A stretch of DNA of 64,000 bases from assembly GCF_963678635.1 (NCBI RefSeq), contig NC_087070.1, forward strand, positions 1,728,512 to 1,792,511, in the 5' to 3' direction. A model generated the notes under the pieces. The model searched no databases, had not been told where the DNA came from, and saw only the letters and a list, made by a program, of their open reading frames with translations. Position 1 is the first letter of the stretch. Every line of letters begins with the position of its first letter. The DNA is from Symsagittifera roscoffensis (lineage: Eukaryota; Xenacoelomorpha; Acoela; Convolutidae). Of this stretch, positions 11,901-24,078 are shown piece after piece. A program made the translations under genes and the position numbers.

Positions 11901-14900
11901 TTATGTAATGTAGTCTAAAAAATGACAAAATTCAGACCAATGTTTTTCAAAACTGGGGAAAAAAATTTGAAAACAATCGAAAAAAGACAAAAAACACAAA
12001 GTTCCACCGCATGAATAGGAAAAATTTATAACACCTAAAAAAGCCAAAGTCAGAGGAAAAAAAGCTCAAAATTAGACTAAACAGCAATTTTCAAAGAGGT
12101 TTTTCTCGACTCTGCAAAAACTTTAACCGTCGATCGACTTAGAAACTTTAAATGTCGATCGACTCAGGTGTGAAAAGTCGTTGATATGATATATCATTCG
12201 ACACCATTTTGAAGACTAAGTCAATTTTCTTTTTTACTGAGTCATTTCTCATCTTGTCATTTCAGGATTCCACTATACTCGTGAAATTAAATTAACAATT
12301 ACTTTGTTTACTTAAAAATACACCATTGCTTTATTTTCTTTACCTGCAACTGTGTGATCTGTCCCTTGTAGAAATCAGCCGAACCCTGCAGTTGTTGCAC
12401 TTTCTGCTGCAACTGGGCCACCATCGAACACTTCTGGTTCAACTCCCGGTTCAGATACGATATCTGATCCCTCATGCCCTGCATCTGGGAGTCCTTACTT
12501 CCAAGAATATTCGACAGGTTCCGGATCGTGTTTTGAGCAGCCTTCAGCTCCGTCTCGCGTCTTGACAGTTCTTCCGAGACTGCTTGATGCGAAGACACGT
12601 TCGCTTGATTCTGTCTGTATACATGTGAGAATTGTGATTCCATTTCACGATACTTTTGGTCCGCTATAGCTATTTTTTGTTCATATCTGGAATACAAAGA
12701 AGAATATTAGGAAGATCAAAAATAATAAATTAAGCAACAATCCTTCAAAAAAGCTTCCAGCATACTTATTTACCGTGAATTATATATTTCAAATTTATGA
12801 ACAGTGTCCTTCTCAGTGTGATCTTGAATGAAATGATCAAAATATCAATGTTTGTTGCATGTGAGGCATTATGAAAATCTCGGGTTTTAAATAGCTCAAA
12901 AAATGCAAATAATCCTCCATCAAAAAAAATATTCCGAAAAGCTCACGCAAAAACTTACAGTTTAACTAGAACTGCTCTCTCCTCGCTCCACTCATCTCGT
13001 CCATCACCTTGACCTCTGTTGACCTCCCGTGTAAATCTATCTTCGCCATTCACAGTAACAATTGAAGGGACCTGTCCATGTTTAACATCTCCATTACCTT
13101 GTTCGCTCTTAAAATAAGTGTTGTTCCAACCTCTATTACTCCTAGGATCAATTCCGCCGACATTTGCAAGTCCTCGAGATGGTGTTGCTTTCGGATCCGG
13201 AACCGACTGATTCGAGGACCAGCTGTCACTTTTCAAGCCAGACACTATTTGACCTGCACCCTGTTCTAATATAGGAGAAACTCCATTTTCCATTGTTGAA
13301 ACCATGGCATATAACTCATTACAGTCTGTGTCAAGGTCATCGTATTCTAGCTCATCATGAGATTTCACCTCAATGTCATGTTCTGTGTGACCTTGAATAA
13401 TTTGAACTGAATTTCTGCGGTGCTGCTCTTGACTAGAAAACCAATTCAGATCATTTTGCTGTCTATGCCGATCACAATTTTCAGCTTTCGTGCTTCGAGG
13501 AGGAACTATTGGTCCCTCGTAAAATGGGTTATTAGTTGCTGTATTAGACACTGGATAATGAGCATTGCTAACGTATTGTGTATTGTACTGAACTATATTA
13601 TTTATTGCGTAACTATTACCCGGTTTTACCCCGTTACTATCCACATCTTGGAAGTTTTTGGTGCTATTAACATTAACAACTTGTTGTTCAAATTCTGAAT
13701 CTTCCTTAATTGGACTGTGCGCTAAGAAGCTCCTTCGAAATTGGTCGCTTTCGTATCTCAAAGCCTCGATATTTCGATCTCCGACAGCCCACGAATAGCG
13801 TTTAGACGCATCTCGATATACTAAATTTGGGCCCGCCCGCGACCTTATCGGCACTGCTTGCCCCTCGTAATAAACCTCTCTTGCTTGTTCGGCGCTAACA
13901 ATTGGGCGAAAATAATTCTCAGATCTGTTCATGTTTTGTTCTTGCGCAGGGTTGATGTTACTAATCGGTTTAAACGCCGACCGATTTTGAGAAACGTCGT
14001 TACTCGAATAACTGTGGCTGGTCTGACTCATGAGTTTGTTGCTTAGCAACTGGTTAAACTGGTCATTACTGCTACTATGACTGATTGAATTTCGCTTTTG
14101 TTTGTTTGAAGATAGATCTTTATCCGAGCCCTTTCCCAAGGAAAATCTTCGCATTTGAGCAACTATGTTGGGCAGGCTGCCCAAAAATTTGGATCCCTTT
14201 TTGTTCAGTTTTTCTTCAGATGATCTTCTACTAAGTTGGTTGATAGGTCCAAACTGATGGTAGTTCATCATCTAAATACGTCACAGGAATCACGAAAATA
14301 GGTGCAATTAAAAAAGAAAAGACGGGTCATGTCGAATTTAGTAGAATATATGATCATTAAAGCGCGGATTAAATTTCAGGAAACTTCTTTAATTGGCATT
14401 CATTTGTTCCAGCTAGTACAACTTGAGAAAACCGGATCAATACCAAACTAAAATCCAAATACTAAGATCCAAACTAAATATCAAGCACAATTTTTTGTAC
14501 CAATTCACTTTTGCTCAACGAGTTTAGCGCCATTTTTAAAATGACTTCCTCAGAACCACTTTTTGAAAAAATGAGGATTTATAAAAAAATTATTCGGTAT
14601 GAACAAATATAACGGATGAAGCTGGAAAACACTTACATTTGCCGGAGTATAGTATGGCGGATAACTGTTCATTTGCTGGTACATCTGGTTCGATACTGAT
14701 CTGCTATTATCTATCGATCCCTCTTTATTCTCGCAAATTACTGATTTTGGCACTGCATTTGTAACTAGCCCATTGCTCCCTGCAGCCTCCCACGAGAAAT
14801 CATCGGTCGGAACGGTAGCGCCGCTTGCTTTGTTTTTATCGTTAGCGTTATTTTGTTTCGACTTGGCGCCATTTTTGTTTTTCCCTTTGCGGCCAGATTG

Positions 14901-14942
14901 TGGATTCTGGGATATTTGCTTTGATCCCGACTTGCTCTTCAT
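8940..14942 (-). CDS. LZTS/N4BP3-like (Fez1-type) coiled-coil protein
   Basis: Five coding exons fit by splice sites and phase: 14942-14637, 14271-12959, 12686-12344, 10348-10194 and 9501-8940. The spliced frame encodes 892 residues. Residues 1-540 are low-complexity, polar, rich in Ser, Asn and Gln, and probably disordered. From about 540 to 705 heptad-like coiled coil dominates. A Cys/His cluster follows (about 720-735, CNIAQCDHCNSH), then an Asn-rich linker and a final coil. The C-terminal motif EKEIVLRYQKQLQANY resembles the conserved end of the LZTS1-3/N4BP3 (Fez1 domain) family, which are scaffold proteins at synapses, centrosomes and microtubules. The start at 14942 is supported by an in-frame TAA and no intervening ATG in the spliced 5' exon. 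Family assignment rests on that motif and the layout; another coiled-coil scaffold is possible. Confidence 0.7.
10472..10545 (-). repeat. tRNA-like SINE head within an intron
   Basis: On the minus strand an A-box-like TTAGCAAGTGCC is followed by the B-box-like AGCTCGAATCCC. It lies in the long intron of the LZTS-like gene, just upstream of exon 4. There is no clear cloverleaf, so I read it as a SINE or relic. Confidence 0.4.
10870..11061 (-). repeat. tRNA-derived SINE, copy 2
   Basis: The minus-strand head (CCGTGGCTGAGTGGTCAG ... ATTCGAATCC) resembles a Ser/Leu-type tRNA. It is followed by the same body as the copy near 7.3 kb (plus-strand form cttcgcaaacacttgcgag, then ctctatcaagtg). It sits inside intron 3 of the LZTS-like gene. 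Confidence 0.7.
12119..12165. repeat. Direct repeat containing palindrome GTCGATCGAC
   Basis: A unit of about 26 bp, ending in the perfect palindrome GTCGATCGAC, occurs twice in a row within an intron. It could be a protein-binding site or a simple duplication. Confidence 0.6.
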
Positions 14943-15020
14943 TTTCGCTGAGACCGTAGTTGAAATTTGAATGAAGACAACCGCAACACTTTCAGTGGTT
15001 GCAAATATTGACAAAATGCA

Positions 15021-15062
15021 CTGGAAATACAAACCCAAGAGTATAATAAATCTCAACTATAC
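15021..15062 (-). other. Candidate 42-bp 5' UTR intron of the LZTS-like gene
   Basis: On the minus strand, CGACAG|gtatag at 15063/15062 and tatttccag| ending at 15021 define a 42-bp intron just upstream of the coding start. Removing it also removes an apparent hydrophobic N-terminus that would start at 15056 and leaves an in-frame stop before the ATG at 14942. This is the reason for the chosen start. Transcript data would confirm it. Confidence 0.45.
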
Positions 15063-15063
15063 C

Positions 15064-18000
15064 TGTCGTCTGTCACATAGTTAGTTCTCCGTGGCGTTCA
15101 AATCAAGAAGAACCACTGAGTTTGTTCCATTTGTAATTAATTGGCACAAAAATACTAACTAAGACTATAGTACTAAATGTGCACCTGAAAGGTAAGAAAA
15201 CGAGGTTACCTTGTTTTGGTGCGATTGTCAAGTATAAACAGTATATAAACAGATGACCAGTTTTGGTGTAAACTAAATTCTATTCTAATTTTGAAAACCA
15301 CCAGTGATTTTAAGCATTTTATCCGCTTCGATAGTTAACCACGAAATTGTATTTTCCTCGATCTTCAACTCCGCGTAATTAAAAGAAAATATTTCGAAGG
15401 AAATTACTGTCGTTTGGTTCATTTTCCATTCACGTCCAAATAGAGTTACAGGTCACATTATTCCATTCTGAAAGGCAGGCGGTTAATTAGGTCATGGGAA
15501 TAAATATAACCGAACAATATACATTATATCAAAATTGTATTTGGAAGTATAACGAATAACTTACCATTGAATTTGAACTACTATAAGGGCAAAAAAACTT
15601 TAAATCAGAAATGCACAGCTATTTCTTATCACAGTGAAAAAAAAACAGGTCGCTCTATTTCATCTAAGGGGATAAATTACAAAGGAGAGTTTAGAGATAT
15701 GGATACTTATTAGACAAACCGTGATAATTCCTTCTTCCTTTCAGGTGAAAGCAAGAGCCAGCCTTTCATAAAATTGTCAATTCAGACTTACAGCAAAGTA
15801 TACGGCGGCAAAGGCATCATTGCAACAACGCATAGCTCAATTTAATAGAAAAACCCCCGCTTAAAAATTCAACCTCTTCACGGATTTTTTGGTACTATGT
15901 TACAGAGTCATTTTTTTCAAGAAGTCGTTAACATTTTTAAGACCGCTTATAAGTTCGGAGCAGAATTTTATCCCCCATCAAAAAACTGCGGGTAAAAATG
16001 CCAACTTACAAATTTAAATATCCTCACTTTTCCGGATCACTCGGAATACACTGATAGCATAAGTTGCTTAGATCCAGACGGTTCAAGAAAAACATGAATA
16101 CAGTAAAGTTTTTAAAAAGACCAATTTATGCAACTATATGCCTTGCAGGCGTTCCCAGTTCTTTACCAAACTTGAATGTAAATAGAAACAAAGTGGCAAA
16201 CCTTCAGGTGTGATTATTTTCATATTTCAGTTGAAGCTCTCACGGTCAAAGTAACGCAACCAGTTTTGATATCATTTATAATGTCAACTGAGTTCTTCGC
16301 TTTATGTAAACCTAACGACGGAAGTGGAAATTTCCTGCAATCCATTAACCAGGTTGTCTCAAGTCGATAAATGAACTTTATAGAAAAATAACTCGAATAC
16401 CTTAGATAGTACAATTCATTCAACTTTACTTCTAAATTCATGCCCGAAACAAAAATTCTACAATAAATGACACTGTCACAAAACTACAATATAAAATTTA
16501 AAAATATATACATATTAAGCAAAACTTTTTGCTGAAACTGAAGAACTTAAGTATCAAAAACTCGTGCTTTATTTACAATAATTAATTCGAAAAGTTTAGA
16601 GCTTCTTATATCACACTCGGATTTTAAGCACACGGCACAACTGTAACATTTAAAAAACCAAGCCAGCATCCACCGATCACTACGGATATACACTGCAACT
16701 TCCTTCACAAATTCAGGAACGATTAAACTTCAGAACTGTTTAACTTCGAAGTAATTTTTTTTTGCTGTTGATGAATCAACACCGCTTTGAGATGATATCT
16801 CACTTGACGCCATCGGGCTTTTATTGCTCTGACCACGCCTAGGTTGTTTTTCCTTCCCGATTTTGACAACCTCAAGAAAATCTAGAACGAGGGTCAAGTG
16901 TGGCTTTATATGCTTTATATTAAAACCCCTTCAGTCATAATTTGGATTCCAGAAAAAAAAACACTCGAAAAAGCTGTCTGAGTCGAAAAAAGATGGGCTG
17001 AATTTTTTCGGTTTTCAGACTGTATTAGACAATTTTTGAAAACATGACAACCTCCAGATTAGTTTCTTATTATAAATTAAACGTTATTCTGGCACTTTCC
17101 TTATTCTAGTATAAATAGGTAAAAAAACTAAAATACTCGAATACTAAGTTTCTCCCCATTTTTCATATGGTCGGAACAAAAAACAAAACTTAAGCAAACA
17201 AAAAAGAAAGTAGATATCGAATCAATTAAATATTAAAAAACCAGCATAAGACAGAACATCGCATCTCATTGAAACTGTATGATATCTATTTATCTACAGT
17301 ATTAATTGATTCTGAAAGAAAAATTAACTTAACATAATTTTGTTTTAAAATACTGATAACAAACATAGTTCTCAGATTATCTTGCCTTTTTTCGAAATAA
17401 GTCGCATAATTTGTCGCTTTTAGAAATAAGTCAGTGCTGTGGTAAATATGTCGACAAAAATAAGCAAAGCGGAGACAATATAGTGTCAGATCTAAACTCT
17501 AAAAGCAGGAAACTTTCAGTTTGCAGAAAACTAAAGGTCCTTTTGTAACTAGCATGGACATAACATCTACACCTCGTGTGCTGAATCAGCGACTCGAACT
17601 CGAATTGCTTATAAAATTAAGCTAAAAATGATACTTTTCAGCTAGATAAAACCAAGAAAATGTTATTTTTAGATGTAATAACTCTTGGAAATCCTAAGTT
17701 TTTTTTAAAAAAAAACAAAAAACAACCAAGAAACAGTTGGATATAGTCAATGATCTCAAGCAAAACAGAAAAAATTAATTGACTTTTTGAAACTTTCAGA
17801 ATTCGAAACATTATAATATCCATCTGAAGTCCTCTAAAACTCATTCAAGTAATTTATGATGAAAACTTTTTTAATTAAGCTATCCTAATTAGAGAAGAAA
17901 GGATCAATAGGCATTTTTCAATCCACTGGAAACTTAACAACCCACTTCCGAACTAAAAAAAATCGTATTTTTTGCGTTATTTTCACATTTAAATGGATTG

Positions 18001-18538
18001 CTTAATTTGTCTTTCCTATAGCAAATGATCTTTAAATGAACTAAAAATTATAGCCAACAGACAATTGAAAAGCCTAAAAGAACAAGGAAACCGAAAAAAT
18101 TTGATTACTTCCTAATTTCGAAAATATATCATGTTGAATTCCAAATAAGATTCATCATTGGCTAATTTTTCTTAAAATTATCCCATTAAGAGGAAAGTTG
18201 ATTAATAAGTTAAGTATAAATTCCTCTCGAAATTCAGAAAATTAATGTCCAATTTTGAAAATAGAAACGATTCACACTACATTTTGCTAATCAATAGTGG
18301 AGTTTGCCTACAAACCAACTGACTAAAAAGACATCAAAAGTCGAAACGCAAAAAAAAATCAAATTTGAGCGTAAAAAAACTACCTAAAAAAGTTTCTTCA
18401 TCAGATTCCTTCTTTTTATTCAAGCCAATTTTAAATCGGCATATTCTTTCGGTATCTATTCGCCTATAAAATTGTGTGATTTCTGATGTGAGTTTTTAAT
18501 TTTTGGGTGAGCATACCATCGCATGTTCATCCTGATCT
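15064..18538. other. Intergenic, nothing recognised
   Basis: About 3.5 kb of AT-rich DNA upstream of the LZTS-like gene. I found no coding frame with supportive splice sites, no RNA gene and no repeat with clear boundaries. Promoter and enhancer sequences of the LZTS-like gene may be here. Confidence 0.4.
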
Positions 18539-19140
18539 GCAACCACATAGCAGCTTCAGACAACTAGCATATCTTTTAGACTACATTGCAAATGATGCAG
18601 AAGTGAAACAATTCGAGTTAATATTCAAAACTAGAATCGGATCGCTGGCAATAAAGTTTTTCGTTAAGTTATTCAAAGGATGAGATATTCAAGAATGTTT
18701 TGATATCTTTGCAACCAGTAAAAAAAGTTTAAAAAAAAATTCAAGCAAACTATTTACATGGTAAACACTGTTTGAGGGCTTGATTGAGCTAGCGAAGTTT
18801 TTAAGCAGGCTTTTCAGGTGGAAAATTGTATCTGCCTGGTTCAATTCGCTAGCAACTTCAGACCACTGGTATGTTTTTAGACTACATTGCAAATGATGCA
18901 AAAGTGAAACAATTCAAGTTGATGTTCATAACTAGAATCTGATCACTGGCAATAAAATCTTCCATTAAGTTACTCAAAGGATGAGATATTGAATAATATT
19001 TTGATATCTTTGCAATAAGTAAATAAAGTAAAAAATAAAATTTTTCAAGCTAACTATTCAAATGGTGAAACATTATTTGAGGGCTTGAATGAGTTAGCAA
19101 AGTTTTTCAATAAAACTTTTCAGTTGGAGAATTGTTTCTA
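18539..19140. repeat. Tandem repeat, about 300-bp period, two diverged copies
   Basis: Sequence from about 18551 (cttcagacaactagcat) recurs from about 18853 (cttcagaccactggtat) and stays aligned for about 280 bp, through actacattgcaaatgatgca, ggatgagatatt and tttgatatctttgcaa. The copies differ by point changes and small indels, so the duplication is old. It is non-coding. Confidence 0.7.
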
Positions 19141-19929
19141 GAAGCAATTGCAAAAAAAATAGAAGCAATTTATTCAAAAGATGAGAGTAATTAAACAACT
19201 ACTTTTGGTTTCGATAGCTTCAAATATAGCAAGCGATTCAAGTGGTGAAACTTCGAATGCATGCTTTCAGCTAGCTCACATCAGTAAATTTGGCGAGCAA
19301 AATTTTCATGGGAATCAACAGTGAGCAACTAGAAACTTATGCTGAGATTGTGTAGGAACAGAAAAAATGATACCTCTGAAAAAAAGATGATATATTTGAA
19401 AATTTCGAAGCAAGCTTAGCAAATGAAATAACTGTATATAAGTCACTTTAATTTCGATTGCAGGAAATTGTTGCGCGAAAAGATGAAAAACTTTTTCAAT
19501 CAAGCATGTCGAGCGAAAAATGCTAGAATTTTTTGATAGGCTGTATTGATAGCCTGGGTCGGCTCGCAAGTTATTATATTTCAAGCAAGCTATTCATCCA
19601 GGCTATGAAACTTCGAAATATTTAGAGTTGTTTTGATTGCTTAAATCGTCAGAAAAAGAACATAGTTGGTTCAAACTTCGCACTCTCAAAGTTAGTTTGA
19701 AAAAACTGGGTCAAACTGGCTCGAACCAAATCATTTTCAAAACTGCTGTTCAAATAATGCAGGTCCCAAAAAAGCTAATATAAACTTGGAAATGCGTTAA
19801 TGAAATCAGAAAACCAATTTTAAATTTACGACAACTAATTTCCCAAGATATCAGCTCAAGGCTGTTTGAATTTGGAGAATCTGAAATGATAAGTCTTTCA
19901 CCGATTAAAAAAATCAGTAAAAAACAATA

Positions 19930-20215
19930 GATCAATCAGTAACTTTAACTCTACTGAAAAATCTGGATATTAAAATCCGTGGTTCGTATAATATCAAGAG
20001 AAAACTGAGCAAATATGAGGAGAATTTTCGAAAAAGTTTTCAGACTCTGATTTCAAGATAGGTTGAACAAGCCATTTATTCAATCCTAGACAAAATATCT
20101 GTCTACATATTTAACCTTGTCCTAGATAAATGGCTCTTATGTCAGTTGAAACTCCTGTAGAATTAAACTCGAATGAAATTTTTAGAAATTTCTGGCTTAT
20201 TCGCTTAAAAGACTA
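19930..20215. repeat. Dispersed repeat, copy 1
   Basis: This stretch is diverged but collinear with 22265-22575. Shared landmarks are tattaaaatcc, aagagaaaactga, ggagaattttc, attcaat-ctagaca and ttatgtcagt-gaaa. It is an unclassified interspersed repeat without coding capacity. Confidence 0.55.
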
Positions 20216-20460
20216 GGGGCCCAGCTGAAAGCTGGAGAGACCTGTTTGATTATTTTAATATTGATTATTTTAAAATTGTTTTAAAATTTCAGGTTTCTCA
20301 AGTCGATAGAGCCCTTCCTACGCAAAAAAAGTGAAAGAGAAGCTTATGCATTCATTGGTAACGCTTTGGTAAAAAGTTTTCATGAGGGAACTTTTCAAGT
20401 CCATAGGTGTTTCTCTAGACAATTGGGGCCCAGCTGGAAGCTGGAGAGACCTGTTTGGTT
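20216..20460. repeat. Duplicated hairpin motif
   Basis: A motif of about 35 bp containing the short inverted repeat CCAGCTGAAAGCTGG occurs at about 20216-20250 and again at 20425-20460. Both copies continue into gagagacctgtttg. It may be the edge of a small repeat family. Confidence 0.6.
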
Positions 20461-20474
20461 ACTTCAGAAAAAAC

Positions 20475-20903
20475 CAGGGTTGGCAAAATGTAAGTTAAAA
20501 ACAAAAATAACAAACTAACTGTTATTTATCGAAAAAAACATGTTATTTTTGTTAAATTGTTAATTAAATTAACATATCAACAAGAGTTGAGTTTGTTGCA
20601 CAGAAACGCCAACTTTCCGGCTTTCTCAACGCCGAGTTGAGCACGAAGCTTCCCATACGTCAGGTGAGATTTTTCGCTCTGTAGTTTGTCAAGTGAAACT
20701 GCAATTGGTTTGAAATTTTTTTTTCATCCGTTCGAGATTCGCTACAATCGTTTCGGAACAAGCATGCAGTATAGTTGCGTTGTGTTTTTCTAAGAATTAC
20801 TCATATTTCTAAGAAATAGCTAACATCACTGTTAGAAATTGTAAATAACACTGTAAGTTAAATTCAATGTTAAATAACAATGTTAAATAACATGCCAACC
20901 CTG
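20475..20903. mobile_element. hAT-type MITE with perfect 8-bp target site duplication
   Basis: A 429-bp element starts CAGGGTTGGCA and ends in the inverted copy TGCCAACCCTG. It is flanked on both sides by the identical 8-bp sequence gaaaaaac (20467-20474 and 20904-20911). Termini beginning CAGGG and an 8-bp duplication are hallmarks of hAT transposons. The interior is AT-rich, with repeated ttaaataaca motifs near the right end and no transposase. It is therefore a non-autonomous derivative, mobilised in trans. The perfect duplication suggests a fairly young insertion. Confidence 0.9.
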
Positions 20904-21076
20904 GAAAAAACGTTATACAAATTTTTGATGAAATACAAAAAAACTCAAAACAAAGCCAATAGCACCAAGCAAAAGCGAGAAAACGTAAGCATAGCGGATT
21001 CCATTGTCTAAAAAATACACACAATAACTATATTGAATCTTTGTTCCAATGCCAAAAAACTTTTAAAAAAACTTTT

Positions 21077-21755
21077 CCTAAGTGTACAGCTCTTCCACGA
21101 GACAAATTAAGGACCAGCCGCTTGGGCAGGGGAGTTTCCTACAACCTGGTCTATCGATTAAACCCTTAATCCCAAATCTGGATGGGTAGTTTTTGAAGAA
21201 ATCGAAAAAGTTTGAAAAAATGGCCTAAAAACCGAAAAATTGACTATTCCTAAGTGTATAGCTCTTCCCCTAGACAAATTAGGGACGAGCCGTTTGTGTA
21301 GGGGGGTTTCCTACAACCTGGTCCATCAATTAAACCCTTAATCCCTAATCTGGACGGGTAGTTTCTGAGGAAATCGGAAAGATTTGAAAAAAGGCCAAAA
21401 AAGTGACTTTTCCTAAGTCTATAGCTCTTCCCCTAGGCAAGTTAAGGACCAGCCGCTTGTGCGGGGGAGTTTCCTACAACCTGGTCTATCGATTAAACCC
21501 TTAATTCCAAATCTGGATGGGTAGTTTTTGAGGAAATCTATAATTTCCGAAAAAAATAGGCAAAAAATCAAATAAGTGACTTTTCCTATGTCTATAGCTC
21601 TTCCCCTAAGCAAATTAGGGACCAGCCGCTTGTGCATGGGAGTTTCCTACAACCTGGTCTATCGATTAAACCCTTAATCCCAAATCTGGACAGGTAGTTT
21701 TTGAGGAAATCGAAAATTTCCGAAAAAATGGGCAAAAAGTGAAAAAAGTACCGAG
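21077..21755. repeat. Four-copy tandem repeat, about 165-175-bp units
   Basis: Four units start near 21077, 21249, 21412 and 21585. Each contains tagctcttcccctag, a gtttcctacaacctggt core, atcgattaaacccttaat and gggtagttt. The cores are well conserved while the A-rich unit ends vary in length. A more diverged relative may extend to about 21.9 kb (gacgggtagttttt). No coding potential is shared among units, so this is a satellite-like array. Confidence 0.85.
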
Positions 21756-21917
21756 TTGTGAAGCTTTTCTAAGACCGTAGGGGGTGGGGTAGGGTAAAAA
21801 TTGCCCTAAATTTCATGCAGGCAGGTAGGTGAAACGCTACTGAATCCATTGGCACCACTTTTATGAGAATCTGACGGGTAGTTTTTCTGGAAAGCGAATT
21901 TTTCGAAAAAGCGTCTC

Positions 21918-21949
21918 AAAAAAAAAAAAAAAAACCAGATCTCATCTGG
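21918..21949. repeat. Poly(A) run followed by small palindrome
   Basis: A run of about 17 A is followed by the imperfect palindrome CCAGATCTCATCTGG and another A-run. It could be the tail of a retroposed repeat. Confidence 0.4.
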
Positions 21950-22264
21950 AAAAAAAAAACGTTTTCATAATACCTGTTTAATAAATCAAACAGGAATTGT
22001 CCCCATAAGAAAGGCTTAAATATTATAAACATAAAAGAATTGGCATTACGTTTAATAAGCAGATCTTAAAACTAACAAACTTGAAACTAAAAAACAAACT
22101 TCGCACCACTTGCAATATTAACAAAAAAGACCAATTCAATTGCTTGTTATTTTTTGGAATGTTTCGGACATGAGGCGCCATTAACTCTTTTTCGCTGAAT
22201 GAAACGAAAATGAATTAAAAGTTCGTTGAAAAAATTGTTAAATAGAACTTAATTTCTGAAAAAA

Positions 22265-22575
22265 AAACAAGAAAAGATCGTATCAATCGGTAATTCTTAG
22301 GGAAACTCAAGACATTAAAATCCAGGGTTTTTATAATTTCAAGAGAAAACTGATTGAGTATGCGGAGAATTTTCAAACGACTGTGATTTGAAATTTGGTC
22401 ATTCATTCAATTCTAGACATTGTACTTTTTTCTCGAAAATAACAAAAACTCTCGCATTCAGCCTTGTACCTTATATGGCTTTTATGTCAGTAGAAATTCC
22501 TTCAGGCTTAAAATCGAATGAAAAAATGAAAATTAAAGAAACTTTTGACTATTCGCTTATTCATTGTCCCGGAAT
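22265..22575. repeat. Dispersed repeat, copy 2
   Basis: Partner of 19930-20215, with the same landmark words in the same order. Nearby, 22135-22200 and 22722-22790 share ttggaatgtt and aggcgccatt, so this 600-bp area contains several pieces of one old repeat family. Confidence 0.55.
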
Positions 22576-22918
22576 TTTTTCAGGAATCATTGTCCCTATA
22601 AGAACGACTCAAATATTTTTACATAATTGGAATAAATTTTTAATAAATTAATGTATAAAACACTTCGGAGCTTCACACCTTTTGTTATACTAAAATCAAA
22701 TAAAAATATGACCATTTCAAATGTTTGTTATTTTTGGAATGTTGACAAGAGGCGCCATTCACTCTTTTTCAAAAATTCCAAAAAAATGAACTAATTCACC
22801 TGCATCATCATGGAAAAATCAAAGCACAAAAACGAAAAGAATAAGCTCTACAAATCGCTAAAACAAAAAAAAAACAGGAAAATACTAAAATCAATTTCAT
22901 TTTGAAATTGAAAAAATC

Positions 22919-22988
22919 TGATACCCAAGAGTTTTGAACCCATACGAGCGAATGTACAGCAAATTGCGAGTACTTAGCCATGGCAACA
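22919..22988 (-). repeat. tRNA-derived SINE head
   Basis: The minus strand reads GCCATGGCTAAGTACTCG (A-box-like) and then ATGGGTTCAAAACTC (B-box-like) at the spacing of a tRNA gene. The acceptor stem does not pair convincingly. A SINE head or tRNA pseudogene is more likely than a functional tRNA. Confidence 0.5.
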
Positions 22989-24065
22989 AGCATTTCACTA
23001 CTTGCACGCATACTTCATTCTTAGATACCATTGCTGAAGGCATTATCTAGATCACATGCTGTGCTTTTAACGTAACGCATTAACTCTGTATATGAGACTT
23101 TGACTGGAAAGCTAATCCAATGATAAAAACTTACCCAACTTTTTGATAAAAGCTAACCCAATCTGGACGAACAAGAAATTCTTTTCACTTCACTGAAAAA
23201 TTAACAACCATTTTCAAACGAAAAGTCGCACCCACATTTCTGTTGAAAAATCACAACTTCATTTTTTCCAATTATATTTTTAGAACCCATTACGTTTTGT
23301 GTTTTAGGGGAGCTTAATTTACCTTCTAAATAGTAAGTTAATTTGAAGTGAACTTTTAAGTGTGTTACCGAGCTCCTAGGATAACAAACGTTCTTTACAG
23401 TTCATTTTCGTGAGATGTTAAGGGTTATCCGCGTGCGTCTTTTTCTACTATTTAAATCACTTTTACATTCAATTAAGGTCCCCTCTTTCTTAACCCCCAC
23501 CTCCTATTTAATAACACCGCTTTCAATGGTCCCCCACAAAAAAAAATTCATTAGATGTAAACATAGAAAATGTACATCATTAATGAGTAATTTTTTTTAG
23601 TTTATTTTCAAATCAGGCCCCCTAAAACCTATGTTATTGAAAGTGGTTGAGCGCTAAATTGAGATCAACTTGGAAATCCGCATTATTCAAAGTGTAAATA
23701 ATTTTCTTCCAACTATAGAATCTGCTGCTCGTGCAATGGTTGATTGTCGTGCATGTCCTAATCGGAGTCAAACAGTGTTGTCATCCCAAGCATGAACAAT
23801 CCCAATACATCAAATGGGCTATTCAAAATCTCGAGGAGGTTTTCATACAGGGCCCTTTAAAAATCTCGAACACGATTAAGTGATTATGTTAGACAAATTT
23901 TTTAACCAAAAAACCGATTTGTTTACAATTGCTAACCTTAAGGGCAATAACATTCGCGAAGCGGCCTTCTAGTTATATATTTCCCATCTCATAGCGGAGT
24001 GAGGGTATAACAAAATAGACCAAAAATTTAAGCCGCGTCTGATTGCAAAATTGTGTGCTAGTTTA

Positions 24066-24078
24066 GTTGCCCAGCAAC
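24066..24078. promoter_or_regulatory. RFX X-box motif upstream of the 24.5-kb gene
   Basis: GTTGCCCAGCAAC is an inverted repeat (GTTGCC - C - AGCAAC) matching the RFX X-box consensus with a one-base spacer. RFX factors drive ciliary genes in animals. The site lies 434 bp upstream of the ATG at 24512. One 13-bp match can occur by chance, so this is suggestive only. Confidence 0.5.

Noticed and set aside
14943-15056. Signal-peptide-like N-terminus of the LZTS-like protein starting at 15056
   Set aside because: It overlaps a good 42-bp intron and lacks support; with splicing, an in-frame stop precedes the ATG at 14942.
17560-17610. SINE-like B-box (GAGTTCGAGTC on minus)
   Set aside because: No A-box at suitable spacing, so too weak to report.
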